DNA of 64,000 nt, from the NCBI GenBank assembly GCA_012184525.1, contig WOFQ01000012.1, forward strand, positions 765,369 to 829,368. The letters are read 5' to 3'. This DNA is from Xenoacremonium recifei (taxonomy: Eukaryota; Ascomycota; Sordariomycetes; Hypocreales; Nectriaceae). A program made the translations under genes and the position numbers. Shown here piece after piece: positions 34,395 to 44,499 of the stretch (its first letter is position 1; each line of letters starts with the position of its first letter). The notes below the pieces were generated by a model. That model saw nothing but the letters and a program-made list of their open reading frames with translations, searched no databases and was not told where the DNA came from.

Positions 34395-36281
34395 ATGATC
34401 GGTGTTAAGGACTGGAGGAGCATTGCCTCGGCAAAGCGCGAAGCTTGCTATGAGAAGATCCCCAAAGATTGGCGCCTTCCAGCCTCTATCCTGGCTGACG
34501 CTAAGGAAACGTCCACTAACAGCGTCACGCACATCCCTCGAGAGTGTGGCATTCTCTCAACAGAAGAGATTGACATTACGGAAAGTTATGATGCAACCGA
34601 TTTGCTGCAGAAGCTTGCCTCTTCTCAATTTTCCGCCACCGCGGTTGCCACAGCATTTTGCAAAAGAGCTGCAATTGCTCAACAATTGGTACGCATTCGG
34701 GCGATGAGATTACCGCAGACGAAGTATCTGACTTCTCTTAGACAAATTGTCTCACGGAGATCTTTTTCGACGAGGCGCTGGCACGCGCCAAGTTTTTGGA
34801 TGACTATCTCATCAAAGAAAGGAAACCATTTGGACCCTTACACGGTCTTCCGATTAGCATGAAGGCATGTTGTTATCGTCTCATATCTCAGGGCTCATTA
34901 CTCATTCCTGTAGGATTCATTTCATTACATTGGGCAACAGACAACTCTTGGTTATGTCTCCTTTGTCGATTTGCCGGTGGAAACCAGCTATAGTCCTCTC
35001 GTACGATTGCTACTTGATCTCGGTGCCATTCTCTACGTGAAAACCAATATCCCACAAACTCTCATGGTGCGGCCTCTTCCTTGACTACCAATCATCTCAA
35101 GCGTTTGACCTAATCGTGCCGTCAGACAGCGGACTCCGAGAACCACGTATTTGGGAGAACGCTGAACCCACACAACTTGTCTCTTACTGCCGGGGGCTCC
35201 AGCGGTGGTGAAGGAGCCATTGTGGGAATGCGGGCCGCGCTTATTGGGGTAGGAACTGACATTGGAGGCTCGATTCGAGTTCCCGCCTTGTGCTGCGGTA
35301 CCTTCGGCTACAGGCCTTCTTCTAATCGAATCCCTTATGGTGGCCAATCCATCCCAGGCAGACTTGGGTCCCCTGGTGTTTTAGCGTCTGCTGGACCGCT
35401 CACCACAACATACCGAGACATGCGTCTCTTCATGGAGACTGTGATATCCAAAATGCCTTGGAACTACGATCATAGTGCCTCGCATATCCCCTGGAAGAAA
35501 GTTCCTAAGAAGGAAATTCTAACAATCGGGATTTTGCCTGCAGATCCTGCCTTCCCTTGGCACCCACCCGTCTTGCGCGCTGTGGAATCAGCATTACAGA
35601 AGCTTCGGGATGCTGGTCACACTTTGGTTGAGCTGGGAGAAGTTCCCAGCATTGCAAAGGCGAATTCTGAGATCGTGGAGCTCTACTCGCTGGACCCAGA
35701 CATGACTCCCTTCAAAAATATTGAAGCTAGCGGAGAACCCAAGATCAGATCCGTTGCTGAATCACCGTTCGTTTCGAAACGTAACGGCCAATTAAGTATG
35801 AGTGATCTCTACGATCTCAACGCTGAAAAAGCGCGGTGTCTGAAAGAGTGGCACAAGATTTGGATTGAAAAGGGACTGGATGTCATCGTCGGACCTGTGG
35901 CAGAAACAACGGCTATGCCACATGACACTTTTGGCAACACACCATATACAACACTCTGGAACTATCTCGATGTCTGTACACCCGCTTTCTGTTCTCAATC
36001 GAGGATACTAAGTCTTCCTAGTACCCCGCCGTCGTCATCCCCCATCTCAAAGCCGACAGATCCGTTGACAGGGGAGAAGGTTTCCACTCCTATAAACCAT
36101 GTGAGTTGAACCTTAGCCCAAATACTCAATGTCAGATTCCTCTACTAACCTAACTTGACGTATAGATAAAGCAGAGGCAACTGACGGTGCTCCTCTGGCT
36201 ATTCAGGTTGCTGCTCGTACTCTGTTTGATGAGGAACTTCTTGAGGCTGCTGCTACGATTTGTGAAGCCATGTCAAAGTAG
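34395..36281 (+). CDS. Amidase (acetamidase-like, amidase-signature family)
   Basis: Six exons: 34395-34688, 34742-34864, 34914-35066, 35126-35971, 36022-36100 and 36166-36281, giving 536 aa. The second intron (34865-34913) appears to start with GC rather than GT; splicing there restores GLPISMK-DSF, which holds the catalytic Lys of the Ser-Ser-Lys triad. The amidase signature GGSSGGEGAIVGM and GTDIGGSIRVPA supply the two Ser residues. The N-terminal WRSIASAKREACYEKIPKDW and the C-terminal ATDGAPLAIQVAARTLFDEE are typical of fungal amdS-type amidases. The reaction is hydrolysis of an amide to acid and ammonia in the cytosol. The true substrate, acetamide or another amide, is not predictable from sequence. 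Confidence 0.85.
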
Positions 36282-36690
36282 ATCGATTTCAGTGCGCTTC
36301 CAAAGAGTGAGGCTTGTGACACAATTGAACACATTCTACCTTTACTCATTTAAGAGAATGAAAACTTTCGGAACATCATTTGCACTGTTTGCCAGGCCTC
36401 TAAGTCGTGTAGATCCTGGAGGACCCATCAGATCATGTTTCCTTTTTGATGCATCTGCAGGACCGCTTTGGGCAATGGGTTACTGAAACCAATCATTGTC
36501 ATCATAGGCCTCATAAGTCTTGTCCTTTTACTGTTTTCGGGTCTAGTCCTGCTAAGCCATTCTAAATTCTTCTTTTGAAACATAGGGACTATATCTTTTT
36601 GTCTAATATTTAATAATACAGATAAACTCGATGACATCTTATAGGACACTGTAGCTGACCACCAGATCATAGATTCGCTTCCTGAACCAT
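36282..36690. other. Intergenic between convergent genes
   Basis: 409 bp of 3' flanks with AT-rich stretches. No gene. Confidence 0.45.
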
Positions 36691-38784
36691 CTATAGTTTC
36701 GCCTTCAAGTCACCCTTTGATCGAAACAAAACCGGAGACTCTGGGTACGGGTCAATAACCACATCATTCAGAGGGTTAACTTCAGACGCCCTGTGGAACA
36801 AGTCCTCGTACACCTTGCCGTCATATCGGCCGAGTGAGCTATCAAGCTGCCAATCCGGGAATTTCCAGGCATCCACGAGGCGCACGGCATGGGGTCGAAT
36901 GTCGTCTAGGAGAGCCAGCGTGCGCTTTGTGCGCGCCAGCTGAATTTGACGCACAGTGGTGGCAGCGCTACCGAAAAATTCGGAGCTGTGGGACGATAGA
37001 ATGTTCAAGGCAAACAATTGGAACAGCTTGTGCAGTAGTGACAACGTGTTTTCGTCCAGTGAAGACTTGGTGCTGTCGTCTTGAAGCGCCTCGTAAAAGT
37101 TCTTTACAACTAAGTACTCAGCGTAAGCTGTAGAGAGACGCCAGAAGTCAATAAGTAGGCTGTTCCAAGATTGCTTGTCTTCGTCTCTGTGCTTCAGAGC
37201 GTCGAAGGTCAAGTAGGCAACACGCCAGGCGAAGGCATCCACCAGATCCTGGTCGTTGTCAAGGACATCAAATGCAGCACCAATATCTTGTCTTTTGATG
37301 AAAAGACTGAAGACGCGCGTGATGGAGTTGTCAACTGCCTTTCCACGGAGAACGGCCCTAGCGGACTTGAGCAAATACCGCGCAACTTGCTGGGTGAGCA
37401 TATAGTTATCACCCTCCCAGGTGACAGTCGGCAGATAGTCGGCGTACCAGGTACCGATGCCAGAGAATGCGGAGTATCCGTGTCCTCCGCAAGCACGGCG
37501 GCACACCTCCAGACCTTCGGCAGCTGTAGTAGAAGCAAAAGCCTTCAAAGCGCACGAAATAGCATGAAGATCGGCCAATTGGTCGCTTCCAGGGTTGAGC
37601 TCCTCCGGACCAGGGCCTCGCTTGCCATCGTTTCTACCTTGTTGTTGCGCCATCCGCTTCTGGTTCGCGTTGTAGAGGTTGAGCATTGCCCGTCCAGTGA
37701 AATGTAAGGCATAAGACGCAGCCAGCAGCGGGAGGATGCGGTACTGCACCATCGTATAGTCAAGAACCTGGTTCTCTCCGGCCTCGCCGTCTTTGGCATC
37801 ACGATCTTGGAATTGGCGACGCACTGCACAGTAACGGGTTGCGATCGTAACGCCCCGGGCCAGCACAGACCCTGACTGGAGGACGATTGACGACCGAACG
37901 AAGGTCAGTGTACCGTAGATAAGCGCTGGGTTCGAAGGTCTGATATATTTTCCCGTCTCGGGATCAACACCGGAGAACCGGCTCAACATGTTGATATGCG
38001 GGACCTTGACATGATTGAAGAGCAAGAATCCATTGTCCATTGTGTTGTATCCGAACTTGGGACCGATATCTCCGACGTGAATGTTTTCCAGGGGTTCGTG
38101 CGTCTTGAGGTCTCGGATTGGGACAACAAAGGGATGAGGACCGTAGGATTTGCCTTTCAGGATAAGCTGTGCAACAACGACAGCATGGTTGGCAGCTTTT
38201 CCCAGTGATCCAATCCACCACTTCGATGCCGTCAGGTGGGGTGAGTGAATAGTGAAGGTCTTGTCCTCGGGATTCCACGTCGCCGTGGTCTCCAGACCGC
38301 GAACATTGGATCCGTGTCCTAGTTCTGTCTGTGCGTAGCAACCGATGAACTCGTAACGTCTAGCCGGTTCGAGGAAGAGCTTGTGCTGTGCAGGCGTTCC
38401 CTGCTCTTCTAGCGTCTTCAGGAACATCGTAGCGTGCAGACCATACGGCGTTGGCTCGCTGATGAGATCATTTGCGGCTTGGTACTCGTCCTGACTCCAG
38501 TTGTGCTTGACAGACAGTCGTCGCAGAGCTTTGGCCCTTCCGAGAGCGACTTCAAGCCTCTCTGTTCGACCTTGGAAATAGTTCTGGTCTTTGTTAAAGA
38601 CCGGGTCAGCTTGTAGAATGTCTAGAAGCTTTGCCTGCCTGTCCAAGACTTCCTGAGAGAAGAGGAACGTAGCAAGCTGGTCCACGTTCAGGTCTGATTT
38701 GTCTCTCTCTTGCTGGAGAAGCTCTGATCCCTGGGGGCCCGAAGGCTTCAGGGCTTTGACCCAATCCGGGTTTGGCGGAGGCAT
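36691..38784 (-). CDS. Peroxisomal acyl-CoA oxidase
   Basis: Single exon, 697 aa, the usual length. It catalyses the first, H2O2-forming step of peroxisomal beta-oxidation, acyl-CoA to trans-2-enoyl-CoA, using FAD. Visible motifs are GCYAQTELGHGSNVRGLET and TASKWWIGSLGKAANHAVV (FAD and substrate binding), CRRACGGHGYSAFSGIG, and TVTWEGDNYMLTQQ, whose Glu is the catalytic base. The C-terminus is AKL, a classical PTS1. The N-terminus has the acyl-CoA oxidase-type extension. Two CCTCGG boxes upstream suggest induction by fatty acids through FarA/FarB. Chain-length preference cannot be read from sequence. Confidence 0.93.
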   Translation of the reverse strand: MPPPNPDWVKALKPSGPQGSELLQQERDKSDLNVDQLATFLFSQEVLDRQAKLLDILQADPVFNKDQNYFQGRTERLEVALGRAKALRRLSVKHNWSQDEYQAANDLISEPTPYGLHATMFLKTLEEQGTPAQHKLFLEPARRYEFIGCYAQTELGHGSNVRGLETTATWNPEDKTFTIHSPHLTASKWWIGSLGKAANHAVVVAQLILKGKSYGPHPFVVPIRDLKTHEPLENIHVGDIGPKFGYNTMDNGFLLFNHVKVPHINMLSRFSGVDPETGKYIRPSNPALIYGTLTFVRSSIVLQSGSVLARGVTIATRYCAVRRQFQDRDAKDGEAGENQVLDYTMVQYRILPLLAASYALHFTGRAMLNLYNANQKRMAQQQGRNDGKRGPGPEELNPGSDQLADLHAISCALKAFASTTAAEGLEVCRRACGGHGYSAFSGIGTWYADYLPTVTWEGDNYMLTQQVARYLLKSARAVLRGKAVDNSITRVFSLFIKRQDIGAAFDVLDNDQDLVDAFAWRVAYLTFDALKHRDEDKQSWNSLLIDFWRLSTAYAEYLVVKNFYEALQDDSTKSSLDENTLSLLHKLFQLFALNILSSHSSEFFGSAATTVRQIQLARTKRTLALLDDIRPHAVRLVDAWKFPDWQLDSSLGRYDGKVYEDLFHRASEVNPLNDVVIDPYPESPVLFRSKGDLKAKL

Positions 38785-39673
38785 TTTTCAGGTGATTGAT
38801 TGACAGAAAGGCGAGTGTCACAGTGCTTTGTCGTGAGAAGATCTGGGGAATGTAAACAGAGAAGAATGTCGTATATAGGTATGAGGTCAGCGGATCTGAT
38901 AGACGCTAGCTGCCGATGATGATGCGCGATATCGGAGATGTCCAAGATCTCCAGCCAATAGTTCTATCGGAAGCCTTCTTCGAGTGGACCGTCGACCTCG
39001 GCACCCTTGGATGCCTCGGCAGTTTGCTTCGGTGCCCGCCTGAGCTCTGCTCCAGGAGTCTCGAACTGTTCTTTATTTTAGCAAAGCCACGCTTGCTCGT
39101 GATCGATCTAAACCAGCAGAGTTCACAGGCCAAGTTGTCCATGACACACAGGCAACAAATGCGACGCTTCACATGGCCCCTGCCGAGGGTCTGCATCCGA
39201 GACTATTACCGAACCAATTGGGAGCCTGATTCCTCGACGCGTTTCCTGTCGCGTCGTAACGTTATTATTAGGTACGTACCGCGACGTATTGTGAGCACAA
39301 AATTTGTTATTCCCGTCGAATGGCCGCGGCTGGTTGACACGCTGCCACCACCACGCGCATCGAGGGTTGCCGTTCTGAACTTGTGAATGTACTCTGTACT
39401 CCGTAATAGGTCATGCTTTACGATGCGCGTCTCTTGCCTACGAGCGGGCTTTCCGTTCTCCGGGCAAAGAGCCGAGCCCTGCCACGCAACACCGAACTGC
39501 TTGCCTCTAGCTGAATGCAGTTTAAAGGCGGCACGCATCCTTTTGCGGGGACGGGCCAATCGAGGCCATTGTATTTCAGAGTGTTGCGTAGGAATTGCCA
39601 TCATCATCACGCTCTACAAACACATCAAAGCCTCCAACCTCTTTAAACGCCTGACGTGGCGCACACAGCCAGA
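38785..39673. promoter_or_regulatory. Divergent promoter with two CCTCGG boxes
   Basis: 889 bp between acyl-CoA oxidase (minus) and the M24-fold gene (plus). CCTCGG occurs at 38996-39001 and 39014-39019, 212-235 bp from the oxidase ATG. This hexamer is the core bound by the fatty-acid regulators FarA/FarB in Aspergillus. The palindrome TACTCCGTA lies at 39397-39405. No gene is visible inside. Confidence 0.5.
39397..39405. repeat. Copy 5 of palindromic 9-mer (TACTCCGTA)
   Basis: Exact copy, about 270 bp upstream of the M24-fold gene. Confidence 0.6.
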
Positions 39674-40375
39674 ATGAGCTCAGATGCAACCACCACCGAT
39701 GAGGCTGTTCGAGCTGCGTCTCTTGTCGATGCTCAGAACAAGGCCATCGAGTTATTCAAGGAGATCGAACGAGATCTCATTCGCCCAGGCATCAGCGAGA
39801 AGGAACTGAACGATAAGATTCATGAACTTGGTGCCAAGCGCCACAACGTCCGAACTCACTGGCATAAGAGAGTCATTAGGAGCGGACCAAACACCCTGCG
39901 GCCATTTGATGACAACCCTCCAGACCGCATTATTGAAGCCGACGATATTCTTGTCGTTGATTTGGGACCCGTCTTTGAGGCCTGGGAAGCCGATTTTGGA
40001 CGGACATATGTTCTTGGAAATGATCCTTACAAGACCAAATTGCGAGATGCTCTTGAGCCTATCTGGATCAAGGTTAAGGGTCTCTACGATGAGAACCCTG
40101 ATATGACTGGCGAGGAGCTGTATCAAATTGCTTGCAAGGCGGCAGAGGATGACGGATGGAAGTTTGGAGCTCACATAGCTGGGCACTTAGTTGGATCATT
40201 TCCCCATGAACGTATCCCGCGTGACAAGGTCACCCTCTACATTGCAAATGGCAATGACAATTCGATGAATACCATCGGTAGAGGCGGTCACAAGCGACAT
40301 TGGATCTTGGAGATTCATCTTCATGATCCAGCGGGGAGATTCGGAGGGTTTTATGAGCAGCTTTTGACAGCGTAG
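39674..40375 (+). CDS. M24 (creatinase/methionine aminopeptidase fold) family protein
   Basis: Single exon, 233 aa. Only the C-terminal pita-bread domain is present; there is no N-terminal creatinase domain. Likely metal ligands are the Asp in ILVVDLGPVFEAWEADFGRT (two Asp), the His in GAHIAGHLVGSFPHE and the Glu in HWILEIHLHDP. The last ligand seen in peptidases is unclear. Relatives are annotated as Xaa-Pro aminopeptidase-like or metallopeptidase M24 proteins, and many are non-peptidase enzymes. A GTG-initiated frame extends six codons upstream, but the ATG at 39674 is preferred. It is divergent from acyl-CoA oxidase. Confidence 0.75.
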   Translation: MSSDATTTDEAVRAASLVDAQNKAIELFKEIERDLIRPGISEKELNDKIHELGAKRHNVRTHWHKRVIRSGPNTLRPFDDNPPDRIIEADDILVVDLGPVFEAWEADFGRTYVLGNDPYKTKLRDALEPIWIKVKGLYDENPDMTGEELYQIACKAAEDDGWKFGAHIAGHLVGSFPHERIPRDKVTLYIANGNDNSMNTIGRGGHKRHWILEIHLHDPAGRFGGFYEQLLTA

Positions 40376-41408
40376 AAGATGCGGCTCAAGTGCACCTACC
40401 TGTCATCGAAACGAAAGGGAGCAAGGCGTGATTTTGATAGGTGGTAGGCCTCAACAAGGTGTAGGGTAGCGAGATATCAGATCCTCTCACCGAAGGCGTC
40501 AGGAAGTAACGTTATTCTCCTCGCTCTGTTGGCTTATTAAATCCTCGTGGCAAAGCACCTGGTTTGTAAGCATGAACAGTTTCTACGGACGTAAGTGATT
40601 TGTCTTTTGCAGCCAGTGATAAGAATCGATTGGGGCGTGCAGACGAGTTTTCCGGATACTGCTCCATAAAAAAAAAATCGAACCGCAAGTTGATATTGAT
40701 AATATGTTAAATCTCATATTACGTTCTAGTTCCTATTTTTGTTTCAGCGAGAGTGGCCAGGTCCATTATTGGTGATAATTTCATGAATTATCGCGGAATA
40801 AGAGTAGTCCAACAGCATGGAAGACTATAAGTCGTTAAACGATGCGTCCATATCATTCGCGGCGCGACAAGGCTTTTCTTGGGGAGTGCTATCAAAGCCG
40901 TAGGGCGTGGGCCGTAGGGCGTGGGCCGTAGGGCGTAATAAGCTAGATCCTGGAGCCGAGATAGCCTACCAAAACACCATTTAATGAAAACCGATCAGAG
41001 AGGCCACCAACAACTAACACCTTCCGCTCAGCCGAGCTCGCTGATTGGCACAAAAGGTTACAACTTGTGGAGTTGCATGAAACAGAACGGCTCACCAACT
41101 AGCGAGACTTATCGGAAATGGTTCCAATCCGGTCTCCTGATCCACCCCGGAACTTCTCTGAGCTTGGCTACACACTTGAAGGTAACAGCGGTACGTACCA
41201 ACCACGCGAAAATTGCGCATTGTGGAGTTGTGGTGAGGTCACAGATGCTGAAGTCATTTGTAAGCAATCGTATGTCGGTCAAGACGCGGAAACGAACATT
41301 TTCACATTTGTAAGAACACTTCCACCGGAAGCATCAATTGTGAGTATAAAACACACCCAATCTGGGTTCGTAGACGAGAATTTGGCATCATATCAACACC
41401 CCCTCAAA
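40376..41408. other. Long intergenic region
   Basis: 1033 bp without a supportable gene. The open frame preceding the old yellow enzyme extends upstream to about 41118 but shows no family similarity and is treated as leader. It contains a 14-bp tandem repeat and a poly-A run near 40670. Confidence 0.45.
40897..40936 (+). repeat. Tandem 14-bp repeat, 2.9 copies
   Basis: The unit gccgtagggcgtgg occurs at 40897-40910 and 40911-40924, with 12 bases of a third copy to 40936. It lies about 470 bp upstream of the old yellow enzyme gene. Confidence 0.9.
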
Positions 41409-42656
41409 ATGACGACCGAAATAATTGACAACGCCGCTGCGCCTGGCATCTCGTACTTCACACCGGCTCAAGAGCCACCTTCGGGCTCTCTCGTGGACGG
41501 GAGTCTGAAGGTCCTTTCTCCTTTGAAGATTCGTGGTCTCACCGCCCAAAACAGAATCTTTCTTTCGCCACTTTGCCAGTACTCAGCTAAGAACGGGTAC
41601 GCGAATGACTGGCATTTGACACACCTTGGTGGAATCATCCAGCGAGGCCCGGGGGTTACGATCGTGGAGGCTACTGGAGTGCAGCCAAACGGGCGAATCA
41701 CCCCGCAGGACCTCGGATTGTGGGAGGACGGGCAGATCGAACCTCTGCGGAGAATTGTCGAGTTTGCTCACGGGCAAAACCAACACATTGCCATCCAACT
41801 CGCCCATGCTGGCCGCAAGGCTAGCACCGTGGCTCCCTGGCTCCACGGAAATGCAGTTGCTGTGAAGGAGGTCGGTGGATGGCCAGACGATATTGTCTCT
41901 GCTTCAGCTATCCGACTCTCGGATGCCAATCCTGTGCCTAGAGCCTTGACCGTGACAGAGATTCAAGAATTCAAGACATCTTTTGTCGAAGCAGCCAAAC
42001 GTGCTGTTAAAGCAGGGTTCGATGCTATTGAGATACACGCCGCTCACGGATATTTGTTTCATCAGTTTATGAGTCCTGTCACCAACAAACGAACAGATCA
42101 ATATGGCGGTAGCTTCGAGAACAGGACAAGGCTTCTACTCGAGGTCGCAGAGGCTGTGAGAGAAGCGATACCCGAGACGACGGCGCTGTTCGTCAGAATT
42201 AGTGGTACGGATTGGTTCGAATTCGACGAGAAGCTGCAGGAAGAATTTCCAGAGAGCTGGAAAGTTGCTGATTCATGCAAGTTGGCAACCCTCTTGGCCG
42301 AAAAGGGCGTTGATTTGCTCGATGTCAGCTCGGGAGGCATTCACCCTAAGGCCAGAAGTCCAATTCGTAACGGGCCGGGGTATCAAGCACCTTTTGCACG
42401 ACAGATCAAAGAGGCTGTCGGAGATAAACTTCTCGTTTCTACCGTTGGAGGTGTAAATAATGGAAAGCTGGCTGAGGAGCTGGTACAATCTGGAATAGAC
42501 GTCGTGATGGCGGGCCGGTGGTTCCAAAAGAACCCAGGACTGATTTATTCATTTGCAGACGATCTGGGCGTGAATGTGAAGATGGCGAACCAGATTGGAT
42601 GGGGATTTGGAGGAAGAGGGAATGTTTCGAGGACCAGAACAGAGAAGAAGCTGTGA
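41409..42656 (+). CDS. NADH:flavin oxidoreductase, old yellow enzyme class III (YqjM-like)
   Basis: Single exon, 415 aa. It is an FMN TIM barrel. Class III features are Cys56 in FLSPLCQYSA (the residue that tunes FMN in YqjM), the Arg-rich QLAHAGRKAS, the His pair in EIHAAHGYLFHQF that binds the substrate carbonyl, and RTDQYGGSFENRTR. The phosphate-binding segment is STVGGVNNGKLAEELV and VVMAGRWFQKNP. It should reduce activated alkenes such as enones with NAD(P)H. The ATG at 41409 sits about 35 codons before the barrel starts; an open frame extends further upstream but is not conserved. No signal peptide. Physiological role unknown. Confidence 0.92.
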   Translation: MTTEIIDNAAAPGISYFTPAQEPPSGSLVDGSLKVLSPLKIRGLTAQNRIFLSPLCQYSAKNGYANDWHLTHLGGIIQRGPGVTIVEATGVQPNGRITPQDLGLWEDGQIEPLRRIVEFAHGQNQHIAIQLAHAGRKASTVAPWLHGNAVAVKEVGGWPDDIVSASAIRLSDANPVPRALTVTEIQEFKTSFVEAAKRAVKAGFDAIEIHAAHGYLFHQFMSPVTNKRTDQYGGSFENRTRLLLEVAEAVREAIPETTALFVRISGTDWFEFDEKLQEEFPESWKVADSCKLATLLAEKGVDLLDVSSGGIHPKARSPIRNGPGYQAPFARQIKEAVGDKLLVSTVGGVNNGKLAEELVQSGIDVVMAGRWFQKNPGLIYSFADDLGVNVKMANQIGWGFGGRGNVSRTRTEKKL

Positions 42657-43186
42657 TAGAGAACCAAGCGGGAAAATTTGTTGCACAGTCTGTCAATTCA
42701 TCCATAGAGTGGACACGTAGAAAGCCCGTTAGAAAGAAAAGAGAGCTACTTTATCTAGTTGCAAATATAGGATCTAATTGGAAGATTTCGGCAGATTTAT
42801 CTTACACCCTTGGCGTTCTTCACTTCATGCAATTAATTCAGATCACCAGCCATAGATCACGTCACGGCCCAAGGTAACTTCTGACCCAAATTGTAAATGT
42901 CAAGTTAGTATTATAGTTAGGAAATGTAAATAAAGCACGGAATAAGCGCCAACTCTAGTGCCGAGAGCATCCCTTCAAGAATTGCCTCCCACGATCAGTT
43001 TCATTTGGCGGCTTATTTGGAATTGATTCATCTATATCAAAAGCACGCCATACATAAATGATGTGACTTAGCTCAAGAGAAAGTAGTATCAAGCATGGTT
43101 ATAGGTGTATTCATTCTCGTTGCAGGGATAACTTCCATGTTCGAGATAGCTTCCTGACTCGTCGTGGCGCACCCTGCCCTTCGTTA
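42657..43186. other. Intergenic
   Basis: 530 bp between the old yellow enzyme stop and the truncated transporter. AT-rich, no gene. Confidence 0.4.
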
Positions 43187-43575
43187 TCAAGCCTCAACCT
43201 CTTCCACTTTGCTGTTTTCACCCTTCAATTCGATTCCTTGGCTCTTATTATTAACTTCAACAACTTCGTCGCCAAAGGCAGCCGCGATCTGCTCTAGATT
43301 GCGATGCTTGGTTTCCGGGAAGTATCTGTACGCAAGAAAAAGACCAATAAGACTGCACCCTACAGAAATATAGTAGTAGTTCTCCGCGATATGAAAGAAT
43401 GCGCTAGGGGCAGCTTCTGTAATGGCAATATTCACAATGAAATGGGCTGCGGAAGCGAGCCCGCTGATCCTGCTCCGTAGATGGAGTGGTAGGACTTCTG
43501 CAGCATACCTAAGACGAGAATGAGCTTGCTTAATCATTGCATAAGCATTGAGGACTTACAGCCACACAGTACTTC
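43187..43575 (-). pseudogene. 3' fragment of an MFS hexose transporter
   Basis: The frame ending at 43187 encodes the typical last quarter of a fungal hexose permease: YAAEVLPLHLRSRISGLASA, then IAITEAAPSAFFHIAENYYY, then YFPETKHRNLEQIAAAFGDE. A consistent intron (43559 to 43511) joins it to a short upstream piece ending in STVW. Beyond about 43575 the transporter similarity stops abruptly and another gene's sequence begins. TM1 to about TM9 are missing from the window, so the gene cannot be functional. The C-terminal part itself has no internal stop, which suggests the loss is fairly recent. Confidence 0.75.
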
Positions 43576-43582
43576 CCAGCGT

Positions 43583-43819
43583 GACTGAACCTGCATCCCC
43601 CGCTTACCCAGCATCACTGCAACGACCCTTGTCTACAATGGCGAGTTTGACACTTCATATGACGTTGAGACTGTTCCTTTCTTTGAGCTTATTCCACATG
43701 TTCGATGGATTACTTTCACCAATGGAGGACACATGTGTCACCTCGAATCCGGCTTGCGTGACCGTGTTCTGAAGACTGTAGGAGATTTCTTGACAGTAAG
43801 TTGGTGTATAGAGAAGTAG
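43583..43819 (+). pseudogene. 3' fragment of a proline iminopeptidase-like alpha/beta hydrolase
   Basis: From about 43600 the plus strand reads RLPSITATTLVYNGEFDTS, VPFFELIPHVRWITF, GGHMCHLESGLRDRV and a last helix, ending at a stop at 43819. This is the C-terminal part of the fungal proline iminopeptidase/amino-acid amidase group, holding the catalytic Asp (GEFD) and His (GGHM). The nucleophile half is absent. A stop codon just upstream interrupts the frame. It directly abuts the truncated transporter on the opposite strand. Confidence 0.65.
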
Positions 43820-44499
43820 TTCGGAAAACACACGCCGAGATGTCGCTCAACACATTAGACGGCCAAGAAAAATATTTGCATGCATGCGAACTATGGGGTA
43901 GGATGAGAACGTAATACATCGTCTTCGGATTCCGCCATTTAATGTTCAGACAATCAAGGTGGAAGCTTGAATTAGATTCCAGCCCATTTAAGGTCATAGC
44001 ATTGGAGCAAGAAACTTCGTATGTAGTCGCTCAATAACAGATAGGGAAGCCCTACTGTCCAATTCATGATTCTCAAGCATCGTCTCCGAGAAGGTTGGTC
44101 TGGAAGATAGTATAGTTCAGAGGACCGCATTTTTTGTCTACTTTAGTAATTACCTAGATTCGTTGAAAGCTGGTAATTAATTCATCCGCATCATTAAGCC
44201 GGCGCGTTATTTGGACGTTTTCAGGACTATTGAACTTTAACTTAGATCAATATCAATATAATCAGTGTGATCACTATTTACAATAAAGGACCTCTTGCTT
44301 CAGGTGGTAATCGATCCTCGCTATGTTCTGTGATCATCGGAGAAGCGAATTGCCTAAAGTGGAAGCTTGATTTTCATCATCCGCTTATCACCAGTGCTAA
44401 CCACCTGTGCTAGGAAATCCCGCATAAGTAACAAGTTTTTGTTCTTGAAGCAAAGTCTTTCATCTTCCACGATTTTCCGTACAGCCATACACTAAAATC
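43820..44499. other. Intergenic
   Basis: 680 bp, AT-rich around 44150-44300. It carries the promoter of the sulfotransferase-like gene; no other gene is visible. Confidence 0.4.

Noticed and set aside
34381..36281. Amidase as a broken gene with several frameshifts
   Set aside because: Five short introns, one with a GC donor, explain every frame change and give a full-length enzyme.
41118..41408. In-frame upstream extension of the old yellow enzyme
   Set aside because: The family starts near the ATG at 41409; the extension is not protein-like and would add about 97 unrelated residues.
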